The notes: generated by a model not told the origin, from the sequence alone. DNA of 64,000 nucleotides from Sipunculus nudus (GCA_026874595.1 CM049309.1:21807033-21871032); one strand, 5' to 3'. Numbered from the stretch's first letter, positions 51,591-63,329 are shown. A program made the numbers and translations.

Positions 51591-51624
<34 letters not shown>
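51589..51624. repeat. (TTA)n microsatellite
   Basis: Twelve trinucleotide repeats, the only long trinucleotide tract noticed. Confidence 0.95.
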
Positions 51625-51626
<2 letters not shown>

Positions 51627-51747
51627 AATTTTCATTGTTATTCAAACGCGTGAAAGGACGGTGTTTGTGTGATTGTGAACACGCGTGTTTTGTGCGATTG
51701 TAAAATCAGTTTGGTTTCAGTCCATATGAAATACATATATTTCAGTA

Positions 51748-51811
51748 CATCCTATAGTGGGCACCACCATATAGAGTATAGGCACCTCTATATAGTGGGC
51801 ACTTTTTGACA

Positions 51812-51812
<1 letters not shown>
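51748..51812. repeat. Diverged transposon-end-like words (ctatatagtgggcac)
   Basis: Two related copies of a ctctatatagtgggcac word (51752-51764 and 51787-51802). The same words occur at 58160-58215 beside a gtacagtggaacctctcg sequence, which resembles pogo/Tigger-type inverted termini. Probably a fragment of the same element. Confidence 0.45.

Positions 51813-51857
<45 letters not shown>
51813..51857. repeat. (TA)n microsatellite
   Basis: Pure TA tract abutting the repeat words to its left. Confidence 0.97.
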
Positions 51858-51859
<2 letters not shown>

Positions 51860-52056
51860 CATTTAAACATTCATTTATTTATTCTATAGGCTTCTATAGG
51901 TGCTCATGGCAGTGGTTTTTATACCTACATTGAAACTGTTCAGAATTCAGAATATAGCGGGTTTCACAATGAGTCATAATAAATATTTTTATAAATCACA
52001 TTTCTTCCGCTCTCATCCCGATGGTCCTTTACATATGCAACCTTCCACATATATAA

Positions 52057-52062
<6 letters not shown>

Positions 52063-52105
<43 letters not shown>
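52063..52105. repeat. (TA)n microsatellite
   Basis: Pure TA tract of ~43 bp. Confidence 0.97.
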
Positions 52106-52108
<3 letters not shown>

Positions 52109-52267
52109 GATGATATTAACATTGTAATTGGAAGTTGGAATTATAAATTTTCCTTCGCGTGTTAAATATTGAGCATGCCTGTGTGGCTTGCCAAACGCAT
52201 ATTAATAAGACAAGTCAATGTTTATAACCATTATAATGAATGTAAGTAAAATTTGATATATCATGAC

Positions 52268-52268
<1 letters not shown>

Positions 52269-52321
<53 letters not shown>
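52269..52321. repeat. (TA)n microsatellite
   Basis: Pure TA tract of ~53 bp. Confidence 0.97.
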
Positions 52322-52325
<4 letters not shown>

Positions 52326-52429
52326 ATCAATTGGAATCTTGTCTTGCTTTAGGTAATCTTAAAATTTCAGATTACTTTCATTCCGTTTCTTCGAACTCCT
52401 TTAACCGGTGAAATACCATTTCCATTCTG

Positions 52430-52560
52430 ACACACACACACACACACATATATATTAGGACTGTAACAATATATCGATACGAATCGGTATACGCAACGTC
52501 GATATACGGTTACCGGTATATACGCTGTCCATATACGGTATCGGTCGTATCGAGGAAAAA
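52430..52560. repeat. (CA)n tract followed by a CGATA/CGGTA-rich self-similar segment
   Basis: (CA)n at 52430-52448, then from 52455 taggactgtaacaatatatc followed by many CGATA, CGGTA and CCGGTA words on both strands. The start resembles ends of hAT-type elements that begin AGG-CTG-AAC and contain ATCGAT words, but no matching second end or target duplication was found. Confidence 0.45.
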
Positions 52561-53867
52561 CAATGACTCCTAACAAATATGGATTAGCCTTATACTTAAA
52601 TTATAATCTTAACTACTTATATAGCTATAGCCACTTTATATTATATATATTTTGAATGTTAACATTTAAGAAATTTCTTTTCTCCTTTTGAATGGTTAAG
52701 AAATGTATATATACATGCTTGTATATATACGCATGTCAGGGATCAGATGAAAATCGGGCGCATGTATACGCGAATCTGACATGAGCCCTGTTTTTGAGGA
52801 AATGTGTGGGGGACAATCCACCGGAGTTCCGGCAAAAGTACCGTTCATGACAATGAGGGCAATATATAACCCCCGTCCAGAATATAAAAAACATTCTTAA
52901 TACCATTTTCAACACATAATACGGTATATATAATTTGGGAAAGAAAGTTATGTTTGCTAATGTTACGTTCCCTCCTCTCTTTCACCGCCTGAGGATCCGA
53001 TTAGAACGGGGGGAAAAAAGTTTAAAATATGCACATGGGTTTGCTTCCATTCAACATTCCTGTTCACACGAGTCCAATTGAAAGTCCAATTTGATGGGTT
53101 AACTGATGATTTATCCTGATGATCCATACAATAAAAGTTCATTCTATAGCAGAACATCATTAAAAAATAATAGTGAAACTTGCATGCTAACTCCACTTTG
53201 CATCTGTTGATCTTTCCTTAAAGCTGATCTTTTGAACGGAGTCATTTGTGAATTAAGAAAATATGCCAAAGTGCTTGCAGAGTAAAGTCTAGCTGTGCTT
53301 ATATACAGGCCTGTCCATCAGTTCAACCAACCAGATTCCTAAAGTTACCCTGAATATAAAAATACATGATTTTGACCTGGATACTAAAGATTGTCCATTC
53401 AGGAATTAGAAAAAAGATTTAAGCGTTCATACAACTGAATATCTTAACATAAATACCAGACAATAAACTTAATCAAGGCTTAATGAAACAACAAATGACT
53501 TCAATTCTGACAATTACCATGCAGGTGCAACTGTTAATAAGATAAAGATAGTTAACAATTAAGACTAAATGCTATTTACTTCTAGCTGCATGCACTGGGC
53601 TGGAACAAGATTTTAAGTCTGGTATACTTGTAATATGCTGTTCCCTATTAGACGGACCGTCATACAAATGCCAGGCTGTGTTATACAAACTCTGGGTGGC
53701 ATATTTAATAGAATCTGGTACAGTGGACAACATATGTGATAACAGAAAAAAAACCCAGATATAACATCTATTTAACTGACCGAATGTCTAAGATTCATTG
53801 GATCCATCTGATTTCTTAGATCCATGACACGTGCTACAAGCCTCTTTAAGCCATATATCATTCTGTC

Positions 53868-53869
<2 letters not shown>
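52561..53869. other. Upstream sequence without recognised gene
   Basis: AT-rich with frequent CpG near 52720-52860, no domain-bearing ORF, no array. Confidence 0.4.

Positions 53870-53937
<68 letters not shown>
53870..53937. repeat. (TA)n microsatellite, ~68 bp (longest pure tract)
   Basis: Uninterrupted TA. Confidence 0.97.
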
Positions 53938-53944
<7 letters not shown>

Positions 53945-54223
53945 ACATATTATGAAGAAAAGTTATATCATATCTATAATAAAACAAAGTAACGTAATTA
54001 AACATGCATGTCAACTAATACTTATCATCTAATCGTAACTAGCGTTGTTAACTGACCATATCCTGTAATTATAACACTTGATTTATTTAAACATTTAATA
54101 TATCCAAAAAATTCTTGTTATGAGATGCGCGTGCAGTTGAAAGAGATTTGAGATAAAATTAAGAAACTAGAAAGTGAAATTATGATCTCGAAATCGCTAT
54201 GCATATAGGTACACGTTTTATTT

Positions 54224-54427
54224 CCCTAAAAAGTGAGCGGGACATAATATTTTGTCCTTATGATTCATACTTCGTCAATTCCCCTAAAAAGTGAGGGGGA
54301 AATGATATTTTGTCCCCATGTTTCATATACTTTGTCCATTCCCCTAAAAGTAAGGGGGACATGATATTTTGTCCCCATGCATCATACTTGGTCTATTTCT
54401 CTAAAAAGTGAAGAGGACATGCCCTCT
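54224..54427. repeat. ~58-60-bp tandem repeat, about 3.5 copies, each with a hairpin
   Basis: Units start at ccctaaaa words (54224, 54282, 54342, ~54399) and contain gggggacatgatattttgtc + ccc, a short stem GGGGACA/TGTCCCC with an ~8-base loop. Followed at once by a 16-C run (54428-54443). Confidence 0.88.
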
Positions 54428-54626
54428 CCCCCCCCCCCCCCCCATCCCAATGATTATACTGACGTAATTGATGACATCGACACTCATATAACATATTGCT
54501 ACCATTTTATTTATTTTTTTAAATTTTGTAATCATATGCAATTCGCATAATAATTCAATTATTTTACCTCTACTTGTTGTTGTGTTAGCGCAACAATTTC
54601 CCCATGCAGGTACTTAAATATACCGG

Positions 54627-54629
<3 letters not shown>

Positions 54630-54690
<61 letters not shown>
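54630..54690. repeat. (TA)n microsatellite
   Basis: Pure TA to 54683, then one G interruption. Confidence 0.97.
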
Positions 54691-54869
54691 ATTTTCCAAT
54701 CAGTTTTGTTAAAACACATATTTATACCTAATACTTGCGAGCAGATGTGTCAAATTTAAGGCATTTAACATCGTTGACATCACGAATTTTTGTCCGCTTG
54801 ATGTGTTTCGGATAAAAGATACATGTTTGTGTTTATTAATGCAGCCCCCAATATATTACCGTTATAGAA

Positions 54870-55035
54870 CAGTCGTGTGTGACGGGCTCGTGCTGGCCGC
54901 CCGCCGCGAGGCGCTGCCTGGAGGGCCGGGGTGTGAGGCGATTACACCTGCATGGCCCCGCTGTTAACACGTGCCGGGCTCGTACCGTATGGCAGGTGTC
55001 TAAATCACTAGGACAATTATATCCCCCCCCCACCC
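54870..55035. promoter_or_regulatory. Isolated GC-rich island (candidate regulatory element or non-coding exon)
   Basis: A sharply bounded GC-rich patch (gctggccgcccgccgcgagg and neighbours) in very AT-rich DNA, with two E-box-like CACCTG/CAGGTG sites (near 54946 and 54992). It ends at a C-rich run. Both strands stay open for 60-70 codons, but the translations look like random GC-rich sequence, so coding is not supported. Confidence 0.35.
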
Positions 55036-55809
55036 CCCAGCTCAAACTCAAGTCAAATGTGTCAATTTAAAGACGGAATTGATGATTGGTGTTTCTGGCC
55101 GATGTTTTCTATATCTTCGTTCATTGTCATTTAATGCATTTGCTCGGTAATACCTGAACCTGGCAAAACATACCATTTGCCATTCATATAAAAAGCTGAC
55201 CCAATTTAATCTGTTAATTTTATTTATAAATAAAGCTTCGTTCATTTATCAGATAATGAAATAAATTTGCATTATAACAGGGCTCATGTATATTTTTCAT
55301 ATATATGAATATATATGTGTGTGTGTGTGTGTGCGTGTAAACAAATCTGTACATGCAGGATTTATATTTTACAAACGATCATGCAGTAATTAATATAACA
55401 TGGAATTGCTGATGTGCTACATACAATTATATAAGAATCACATGCTAATGAATCTTATAATATACCAAAATCCTATAATATTGCTTAAATTATATATGCC
55501 AATCATTCGTTAGATCTAGCAGTCATGACAGTCTAAATGAATATAGACTAAATTATAGATACACAATAAACTAAAAAGACAAATATAAATACATACATGC
55601 ATATAATGACTATTTATATTTTCTTTATATGTTCTTCGTAAGCATGTATACTGCCAGGGCAACCAGATTTGAATGGCAGCACGCATGCATTCAATAGAAC
55701 ACTTGTCATTAACAGAATAACTTAGTTCAGCGTTTTAGGCAATTACATTTAAAAGGTTTATATTCGATATAAGGACAAAAAAGCAAGAACGCATATTACC
55801 ACTCTTAGA

Positions 55810-55811
<2 letters not shown>
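55036..55811. other. Upstream AT-rich sequence
   Basis: No gene or array recognised; one (TG)n tract at about 55317-55332. Confidence 0.4.

Positions 55812-55901
<90 letters not shown>
55812..55901. repeat. (TA)n(TG)n compound microsatellite
   Basis: ~58 bp of TA followed directly by ~32 bp of TG. Confidence 0.97.
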
Positions 55902-55904
<3 letters not shown>

Positions 55905-56073
55905 CAGTTTAAAACACTGCTTTCCCTTGGAACGACTGATTTCTCTTATAGATTTGTGCTTGTGAAAAAACTGCATTCATTAAACTGTTCAAAATATTTA
56001 CAAGAATTTGTCTAAGTTCGCGTCTTAATAATGGATCTATAAAGCCCAAAAAATATAAATTCCCCATCAATAG

Positions 56074-56074
<1 letters not shown>

Positions 56075-56107
<33 letters not shown>
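56075..56107. repeat. (TA)n microsatellite
   Basis: Pure TA tract. Confidence 0.95.
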
Positions 56108-56109
<2 letters not shown>

Positions 56110-56281
56110 ACACATAATATATACTTTATATTTTATATATAAATGTGTATAATTGGCACTAAGACACCTTTTTAGACAAACGAAATAATATTAATATGAG
56201 ACTGTTCTCATTCATTGGTTTATATAAATGTATATTTATTGGCGTATATAACCTTAATCTGTATATCAACTTCGTATCTTA

Positions 56282-56801
56282 CAGTGATGTGTCCACACCA
56301 TTCGAGTCCAAATTCATTTCCACGCTATATACTCGAGTCCAAGTCCGAGTCCTTATATATAAGGTTCAAGTCCAAGTCCACCTTCTTCGAGTCCAAGTAA
56401 TCTTGAACCAAAGTCCAAGTCTAAGTCCAATAAAATCTCCTTATTAACAGAAAGTATGAGGGGAATCTGAGATCACCTTGTATATTTTATTTGTTTATAT
56501 ACACGCTTTTTACTTTAATGTTTAATTAGATTTAGTTCCCAATCGATGCAGAATTAGAGTTTGGTTTATACATTCTATTCATGTATACCTATATAATATT
56601 CTGTTTAAAGTTCGCACATGTATATAAATATCTTTATATATAGTAAGTGAATGAGCTTCCCAATTAACGGACTCGAGATGGACTCGGCATGATTTCTTGA
56701 GATCTATAACCTGCGAGTCCGAGTATATATATACCAGTCCGAGTCCAGGACCCTCGAGTCCAAGTCCCTAAAAAAGTCCGGGCTCGAGCCCTCCGTCACT
56801 G
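56282..56801. mobile_element. Candidate hAT-like non-autonomous element made of GAGTCC repeats
   Basis: The left edge is CAGTGATG and the right edge CCGTCACTG, whose reverse complement is CAGTGACGG, giving short inverted ends (7 of 8 matching). The two flanking thirds are dominated by cgagtccaagtccgagtcc words, while the centre is ordinary AT-rich DNA. No convincing 8-bp target duplication is seen (gtatctta on the left, catggtat on the right), so the ends may be coincidental and the whole may simply be a degenerate simple repeat. Confidence 0.45.
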
Positions 56802-56887
56802 CATGGTATATCTAATGCACATTTTGTGACCAAACTTTAATAGTGAACTTTATGTGTGAAAATTTAAATATATATATATTGTATATA

Positions 56888-56889
<2 letters not shown>

Positions 56890-56925
<36 letters not shown>

Positions 56926-56945
56926 GAATAAGGTATGTATAAAAT

Positions 56946-56999
<54 letters not shown>
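56890..56999. repeat. Two (TA)n microsatellites split by 25 bp
   Basis: TA tracts at 56890-56923 and 56950-56999 with ctgaataaggtatgtat-like sequence between. Confidence 0.95.
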
Positions 57000-57004
<5 letters not shown>

Positions 57005-57007
57005 GTT

Positions 57008-57113
57008 ACGCGCCATCGGTCGATCTAGCCCATCGGCCGATGGGTTTGCGCCATCAATCGATCGACCGATGGGCCGCCCATTGGCTGATGGGTTTGCGCC
57101 ATCAGCCGATTTC
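57008..57113. repeat. Short tandem repeat with nested palindromes (gcgccatc...cgatgggttt)
   Basis: About 2.4 copies of a 38-48-bp unit that runs gcgccatc... to ...gatgggtttg. It contains the perfect 16-bp palindrome CCCATCGGCCGATGGG (57029-57044) and several ATCGAT/CGATCG words. Confidence 0.85.
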
Positions 57114-58147
57114 TTATTGCAAAATATGTTTGTAAAATTGAAAGAAAATGTCTTTCGAAAATTTTATTAATTGATTGATATCTATATGACCTGTCTTGGT
57201 CGGTTGGTCTGGTCACATATACATTAGGAGGGCTGGTTTTCGGAGGGAAGGGATGGGGGGGGGGGGGGTTCTAATCAAAGAAGGAAACCTAGCCATCCTA
57301 GAACATGGCGGTGGAGCTATTCACAACAATATGCATGGTATCCTGGATAAACACTGGCCACAAAGTGTATCAAACGTGTATCACATCATAATAATAAGTA
57401 TTACAATATCGCGATAAATTGTTATATATATTATTTCTAACAGTATTTTGGTCAATGTTTCAAATCACAAAATAGTGTATGATAGTATCAATATATGCTT
57501 ATTGAATTATGATATAATTTATTACATAATCTTTATATGTATCATAATATTAGATAACTTTTGATAGTAACACGGTATATATCAAGAAAACCTCCATATG
57601 CAGGATTTAAAAAATGACTTAAATACAAAAATTAATGATAATATGACGTGATTCACATATTTAACGCACAAAACAATTATATTATTCAGAAACTGTGGAT
57701 TAAAACCGGAAATGATAACTATTGTGATATAACAATTGGCCGATCCAAGTGGGATATATACAGGGAGCGTTAACTCCCTAAACCCATCCCACCATGTAGT
57801 ATTTTTATTTAAAAGATTTTAAATTGTTGATTTTCTGAAGCAAGAATATGCCGTTGCTGTTATAAAATGAAATTGCATAACAATTAAAATAAAAATTTAT
57901 AAAAAAATATTCCACACCACACCTGTAGTTCCCATAAAACCTCTTCGGCTGATTAAAATCCTCGACAGGCGCGAGTTACCCCCATTATTGAATGACATCT
58001 TGTAATGACATTATTTAATAAGAAAATATGTGGCAGGGGTTGAGATAAAATATGGTATCCCCATTCAATGGGGCTGCCGGGATGGTTGGGGGGGGGGGGG
58101 GGGGGGGGGGAGAGATGGAGATTCGTCCCCGACCCCCCACATAGCAT
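57114..58147. other. Upstream sequence without recognised gene
   Basis: AT-rich, with a 14-G run (57255-57268) and a 23-G run (58088-58110). No domain-bearing ORF. Confidence 0.4.
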
Positions 58148-58230
58148 GTACAGTGGAACCTCTCGTATAAATATATAGTGGGCACCTCCATAAATTTAAG
58201 TAGGTACCTCTATATAGTGCATTGGCACTT
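58148..58230. mobile_element. Pogo/Tigger-like terminal sequence fragment
   Basis: gtacagtggaacctctcgta followed by atagtgggcacctcc and ggtacctctatatagtg. The cagtggaacctc start matches, from memory, the inverted termini of pogo-type Tc1/mariner relatives. No partner end or transposase is visible, so this is a remnant. Confidence 0.45.
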
Positions 58231-58285
58231 TCTTATTTATGTTGTTATATATGATTTATGCCACTGTATAAGGAAATTGCGCCCT

Positions 58286-58288
<3 letters not shown>

Positions 58289-58341
<53 letters not shown>

Positions 58342-58342
58342 G
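58289..58342. repeat. (GT)n(AT)n compound microsatellite
   Basis: ~30 bp of GT followed by ~24 bp of AT. Confidence 0.96.
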
Positions 58343-58677
58343 ACTGTACTGTTGGTGTTGTGCCATGCAACAATATATATACACTTTGAGGAGCTGTGTA
58401 TATAATAATTTCATTACCCAGTGTGTGTATAGGCGCATTTTAACTTTGTTATATATACGTCTATATAATTTTAAGCAATAATACTAACATGCTTTTTTGC
58501 ATTTCATACCAACAGTTACAAAACCACATGAGTATGTTACACAACATAACTTGTCATTTAGCCATAATTCATAATTTGTCAGAATACTGATTCAGTATGA
58601 GAATTGTATATAATTCTTGATTTTCTAATATATATATATATATGGCTTCATGTATATATAACAGAAGCGTCAATAAA

Positions 58678-58780
58678 GGGGGGATGGAGGTAAATACCCC
58701 CCCCCCCCCCGCCTTACTTTTCGGCAAGGGGGGAGGGAGGGGGGTTCAATGTAATAATTCCCCCCCCCCACACTTTTCAG

Positions 58781-58815
<35 letters not shown>
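58678..58815. repeat. G/C homopolymer cluster followed by (AT)n
   Basis: C14 at 58697-58710, interrupted G-rich stretch 58728-58744, C9 at 58761-58769, then (AT)n 58783-58815. Confidence 0.93.
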
Positions 58816-58818
<3 letters not shown>

Positions 58819-59015
58819 AAATATATCATTAAATACAATTAGACTTTGGTTACTTTAATGAATTATATTGTAAAATTTTGTAATATATAGGAAATGTGAT
58901 TAAGTATATATATTTGAAATGTGTCATATATATATGGCCTAAAAAGGTGTATATATATGTATATATATGTGTATATATATAAAATATATAACATATAATA
59001 TATATATAATATATA

Positions 59016-59021
<6 letters not shown>

Positions 59022-59064
<43 letters not shown>
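59022..59064. repeat. (AT)n microsatellite
   Basis: Pure AT tract at the end of a 58960-59064 stretch almost free of G and C. Confidence 0.96.
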
Positions 59065-59066
<2 letters not shown>

Positions 59067-59069
59067 ATT

Positions 59070-59329
59070 AATAAGTGTGTGGGGAGGGGTGTCGGCGAGT
59101 TATATTGACGAGCAATTGACGCCACTGATATAAATTATTTCTTCTTAATTCTCTTTTCCCGCAGATAATAACCACCCTGAGAAAAATGACATGCATCTAC
59201 ACATGCAGTCTAAAGGATTAAATTCAGAATAAATGCTGATCAATACTTGTCGTTTCCCCAGCGTTAGACGTGATCAGCTTGTAGGGAATACGTTTATTCC
59301 GTTTTATCTATATTGATTATATATAGTTG

Positions 59330-59360
<31 letters not shown>

Positions 59361-59949
59361 AGTTATATATTTTTCTGCATGCCGCTTTTATTCCATTTCT
59401 ATATATATTTATGTACAGATAAAGAAATTTTTATGCTTCAATATAAAGAATGTATATATAAATCTTTAATGATTTGTTTGATTTTATATGTGTTAGTGTA
59501 AAATTAAAAATTTTACTGACAATTTGGTGTACCCTAAATGACGCATCATGAATGTTTACTTTCCTAATTTTCTCAATTCAAAACAATGAAAAACGAGAGA
59601 AGAAATTTCACATGAAGATATATCCAAGAGGCTATTATATTATATTATATATTATATTATATTATTATTTTACATTGAAAATATTGTTCTGTTCTTTAGT
59701 ATTGTATATCTATTTAAATTATATAATATTAATATATATATATTATATATATTATATTAGACATACACATACACATAAACATAATATACATATACATGGA
59801 CACAATCATTAAAATTAAAAAAAACATTAAATTGCATGTCTACGTTTATACATATACATACATTTGTTCATAGGGTATTTATTTAATGGGAGCGGGGGTC
59901 GTCTCCTATACACTTGCTTTAACAAAGGTATATAGAACCTCCACATTAC
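59070..59949. other. Upstream AT-rich sequence
   Basis: Short AT tracts (59330-59352, 59638-59760), no gene recognised. Confidence 0.4.
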
Positions 59950-60440
59950 GGTTTAATAATCTCAGTTACCATGGCAGTGCCCGCGTGGCAACATGGTAAC
60001 GTGCGTGCGGTTTCCAAATACGAGTTCCCCACGCTGTTCTCGCCTGCCTTAAAACACAGGCCGGCTCATTTCCATGGCGACCATTTATGCACTCAGTTTA
60101 CCAGCCATTCCTAAAGAGTACAATTTAAGACCCCCCATTGTCAGTGTCTTGTGGCCGTGTGTGATTAGCGGCCTTATAAAGGATGTCATCTCCTGGCTTG
60201 TCTATTAAAATGTCTGTTTTAGATCGCACGAAGCGTCAGTAATAATAAGCAACTAGATCACATAAACCCAATTGTAGCTTCCGTGACAGATACCATGGAA
60301 ACTCTAACAAATTACAAACACGATTGCGCTGTGATTTATCGGCATTTGTGTTTGGAAATTTAATTTGCACCAATAAAAGGCTGCTCAAATGCAAAATCGT
60401 ATGCGATCGACATCTATATATACGGGAAACAGCGGCGACG
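59950..60440. promoter_or_regulatory. Candidate distal regulatory element with RFX-like inverted sites
   Basis: About 490 bp of unique, CpG-containing, GC-richer sequence free of the surrounding microsatellites. It begins with GTTACCATG (59965-59973) and its exact reverse complement CATGGTAAC (59992-60000), 18 bp apart. Each resembles an RFX X-box half (GTTRCCATGG). Further right are homeodomain-type words (TGACAGATA near 60286, TGATTTAT near 60330, CAATAAAAGG near 60371). No long reading frame. The assignment rests on composition and motifs only. Confidence 0.4.
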
Positions 60441-63183
60441 GTGCGTGTAGAAAAACCCCATGTATAAATGTATAGCTGGGCATTATATCTGCGTCTTAAA
60501 TAGGATCATATTTAAAGGATCAAAATTTATCATTTGCAAAAGTGAGTGGATCTTACAGCAACCATCGCCATGTATGTTTAGTATAGAATTAAAGGGAAAC
60601 ATCTTCAAGTGTATGTAAACGTATATATATGCCTGCTTTGCATGCAGAATGCAAATTTACCCGCGTGCATTTATAATAGAATCGCCTATATATAACGTTT
60701 ATTGTAGTATGAAATTGAAGGTAAATTATATAAGATGCCTATACACTGCAGTGTTCTAATGCACTAGCATGAAACCTGATCAGCCATTAAAAATCTGGGA
60801 AGTTGTAATCAAACAAAACTTAGTCAAACCGGGGCATATTTATAGATATTGCTAAAATATGCATGCGTGCTTGTGTGTAAATTTTCGATGGCGGGGAAAA
60901 TCGCTGGATTTGTCGTAGAAAAGGAAAAGTGTTTTCATATGACATTTTGAACATCTTTTACTCCCTATATATAATGAGATCGTTATGACGTGACTCTGAA
61001 TTATTTATTTAATCTCTCATATAAGGTAATTTACCCCAGGCCTAGCTGGGAAAGGAATGATGCGAAAGAATGATGAAATATAATGATTGGATTATATATA
61101 TACTATAAAGATATATAGACAAAATAATACTGAACATTATACGTTTAGGATAAAAAGCTGGACGATGCATGATGCACCAGGGAAACCCCTATCTTCATGG
61201 CCGTTATCACGTGATGTATACAAATGTAGTCTGATGTAATTTTGAAATTTTCGATATATATATGTGTCTATGCCTGTGCTTATATTTTTTGTCTAATTAA
61301 AGGCGCCCTTTCACCTACCTCTTGAAAAAGAACTTATGCGATTTCTGCATGGCTTCCTTTGTGTATATGGTAATAACCCAAGGGTAATTCTGGTTATAAA
61401 AGAGTTCTTATAAAGAAACATGAAAGATGTATGAAATTGTTTAGCATCAACGTGTTTGTGAACACAGCTTCGTTGACAAACGAAAAAAAAAAACATGTAA
61501 CCTAAGGTTGTAGGTTGCATATATGCGGAGGTAGAAAGGTCACTTGTTCCAAAACGCCATTTGCAAAGCTCTGGTTTATCTGACTTGCCGCCAGATGCCC
61601 TTCATGGTTGAATTTGTTTTGATTATTTTGACAGGCCCCCACATATTATAAACACATTGTTATAAAAAAAACAAAAAACAACAAAAAAAAATGAGCCTGT
61701 GTGCGGTGATATCCACGTTTTCAGGCCTATTTGTATAAAAGCTCCAAGGGATTACCTTTAGTTTATTAAGGCCAAATAGGTGATTGGGCCCCTTTATAAT
61801 TGCTGTCATATTTCAACATGGCCCTTGTGGAAGCAATACACATATATTATACTTGCGTGAACCTGCATGCTGTTGCCAAGTAAGGTCTACATATAATTTT
61901 ACCATAACCTATAGATAAATGCATCAACAGTTGATTTTCTACAGCTATAGTATGCAGGTTAAAACTGCATGATATATATACTAGTATACTGAATTATTGT
62001 ATATAGATATATGGATGTATATAGTCAACAAATCTTCAAAAAAACTACACATGTATGTTTGGTATCATTATAGATTATTCGAGTTAATTTAATAAATAGC
62101 TGTTTCTGTATGCATCTAAAATACAAATATATTTCTGCAATTCTATTTTTGCGAACATAAAAACAAATATCCTTATGCAAATTGTGTAAACACAGGACCG
62201 TTTGCATAAAAAAATTCTGATAGACATATACGTGCATGGTCTTCCAATTTGGCATGCATGCATATATATGGCCCTGCATGTAGCATGGCCGTGGAAATAT
62301 GCGCATGCATACATTAGTATTTACCGCATACTCGTCAGCGAATCATGAAAATGATTAAGAAATGAAACAGTTTTATTTAGTTAAAATCATGATCTTTTTA
62401 TGATATATATATATGATCCACTGTGTGGTTGATCAGTTCACCATCATGCATTAGTTTATGATATCTGACGGAGTGTGTGAAGGCTATTTACATTATTAAC
62501 TAGCCGGATCTAATGATTATTTTTTAAAGACATACTTAACTTGAATATATGAGGCCATATATTCGTTGCTCATATAAATTTTTATGAAATGAATACATTA
62601 ATATACGTGTGTGCATGTGTATTCATATATATGAAATCTGAGATGTACACAAATGTATACATTATATACCTGTTGGTAAATACTGCATTGTCCTTTGTTT
62701 TTAATTTATAACATTGAGGAATTGTTTATAATAGATACATACAGAAACAACTCAGTTTATCTAACTGAAAGCATTTATTAAATGATATTTCCAGATGTGT
62801 GTGTTCACAGGCGTTTGAATTGCTATATATTAGTGCAGATTTCGGTTAAATGTGTTACCTTTCTGGGTCATTTCATTATAACTATAGATCACTTATCTGA
62901 CATTTTCCTAGCGTTTTTCACACAGTATGGTAAATCTCTGTATCGTTCACTTAATATTTGGGATACTGAGTTGTGTGTATTGTAAACCGAGTTCATCCTA
63001 TAGCATTGTGAACACGATCTTCCACAAGGCCATGTTGTAAAATGACAGCATTTGTCATAATATATAAATATTGCTCCTTTGCCCCTATACCTTATGAAAT
63101 GCTCATATGCATGCATATGCGTATATATATACATGCATGCATGCATCCACATGTATAATTGTATTCCTTTATATATATACATG

Positions 63184-63187
<4 letters not shown>
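60441..63187. other. Upstream sequence without recognised gene
   Basis: CpG-containing, moderately AT-rich. 61540-61640 (ttgccgccagatgccc, then ttgattattttgacagg) is a compact unique patch that may be a second control element. A TCACGTGA E-box lies at 61208-61215. ORFs up to 93 codons are not convincing. Confidence 0.4.

Positions 63188-63214
<27 letters not shown>
63188..63214. repeat. (TA)n microsatellite
   Basis: Short TA tract. Confidence 0.9.
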
Positions 63215-63218
<4 letters not shown>

Positions 63219-63329
63219 ATTAATTATATTTATATGTATATCATCATAACCAGAATAATAATAATCATAATAATCATCATAATAAAAACTTGTGTCCCCA
63301 ATGGACAGGGTTGTAATGTTGAGAATATT

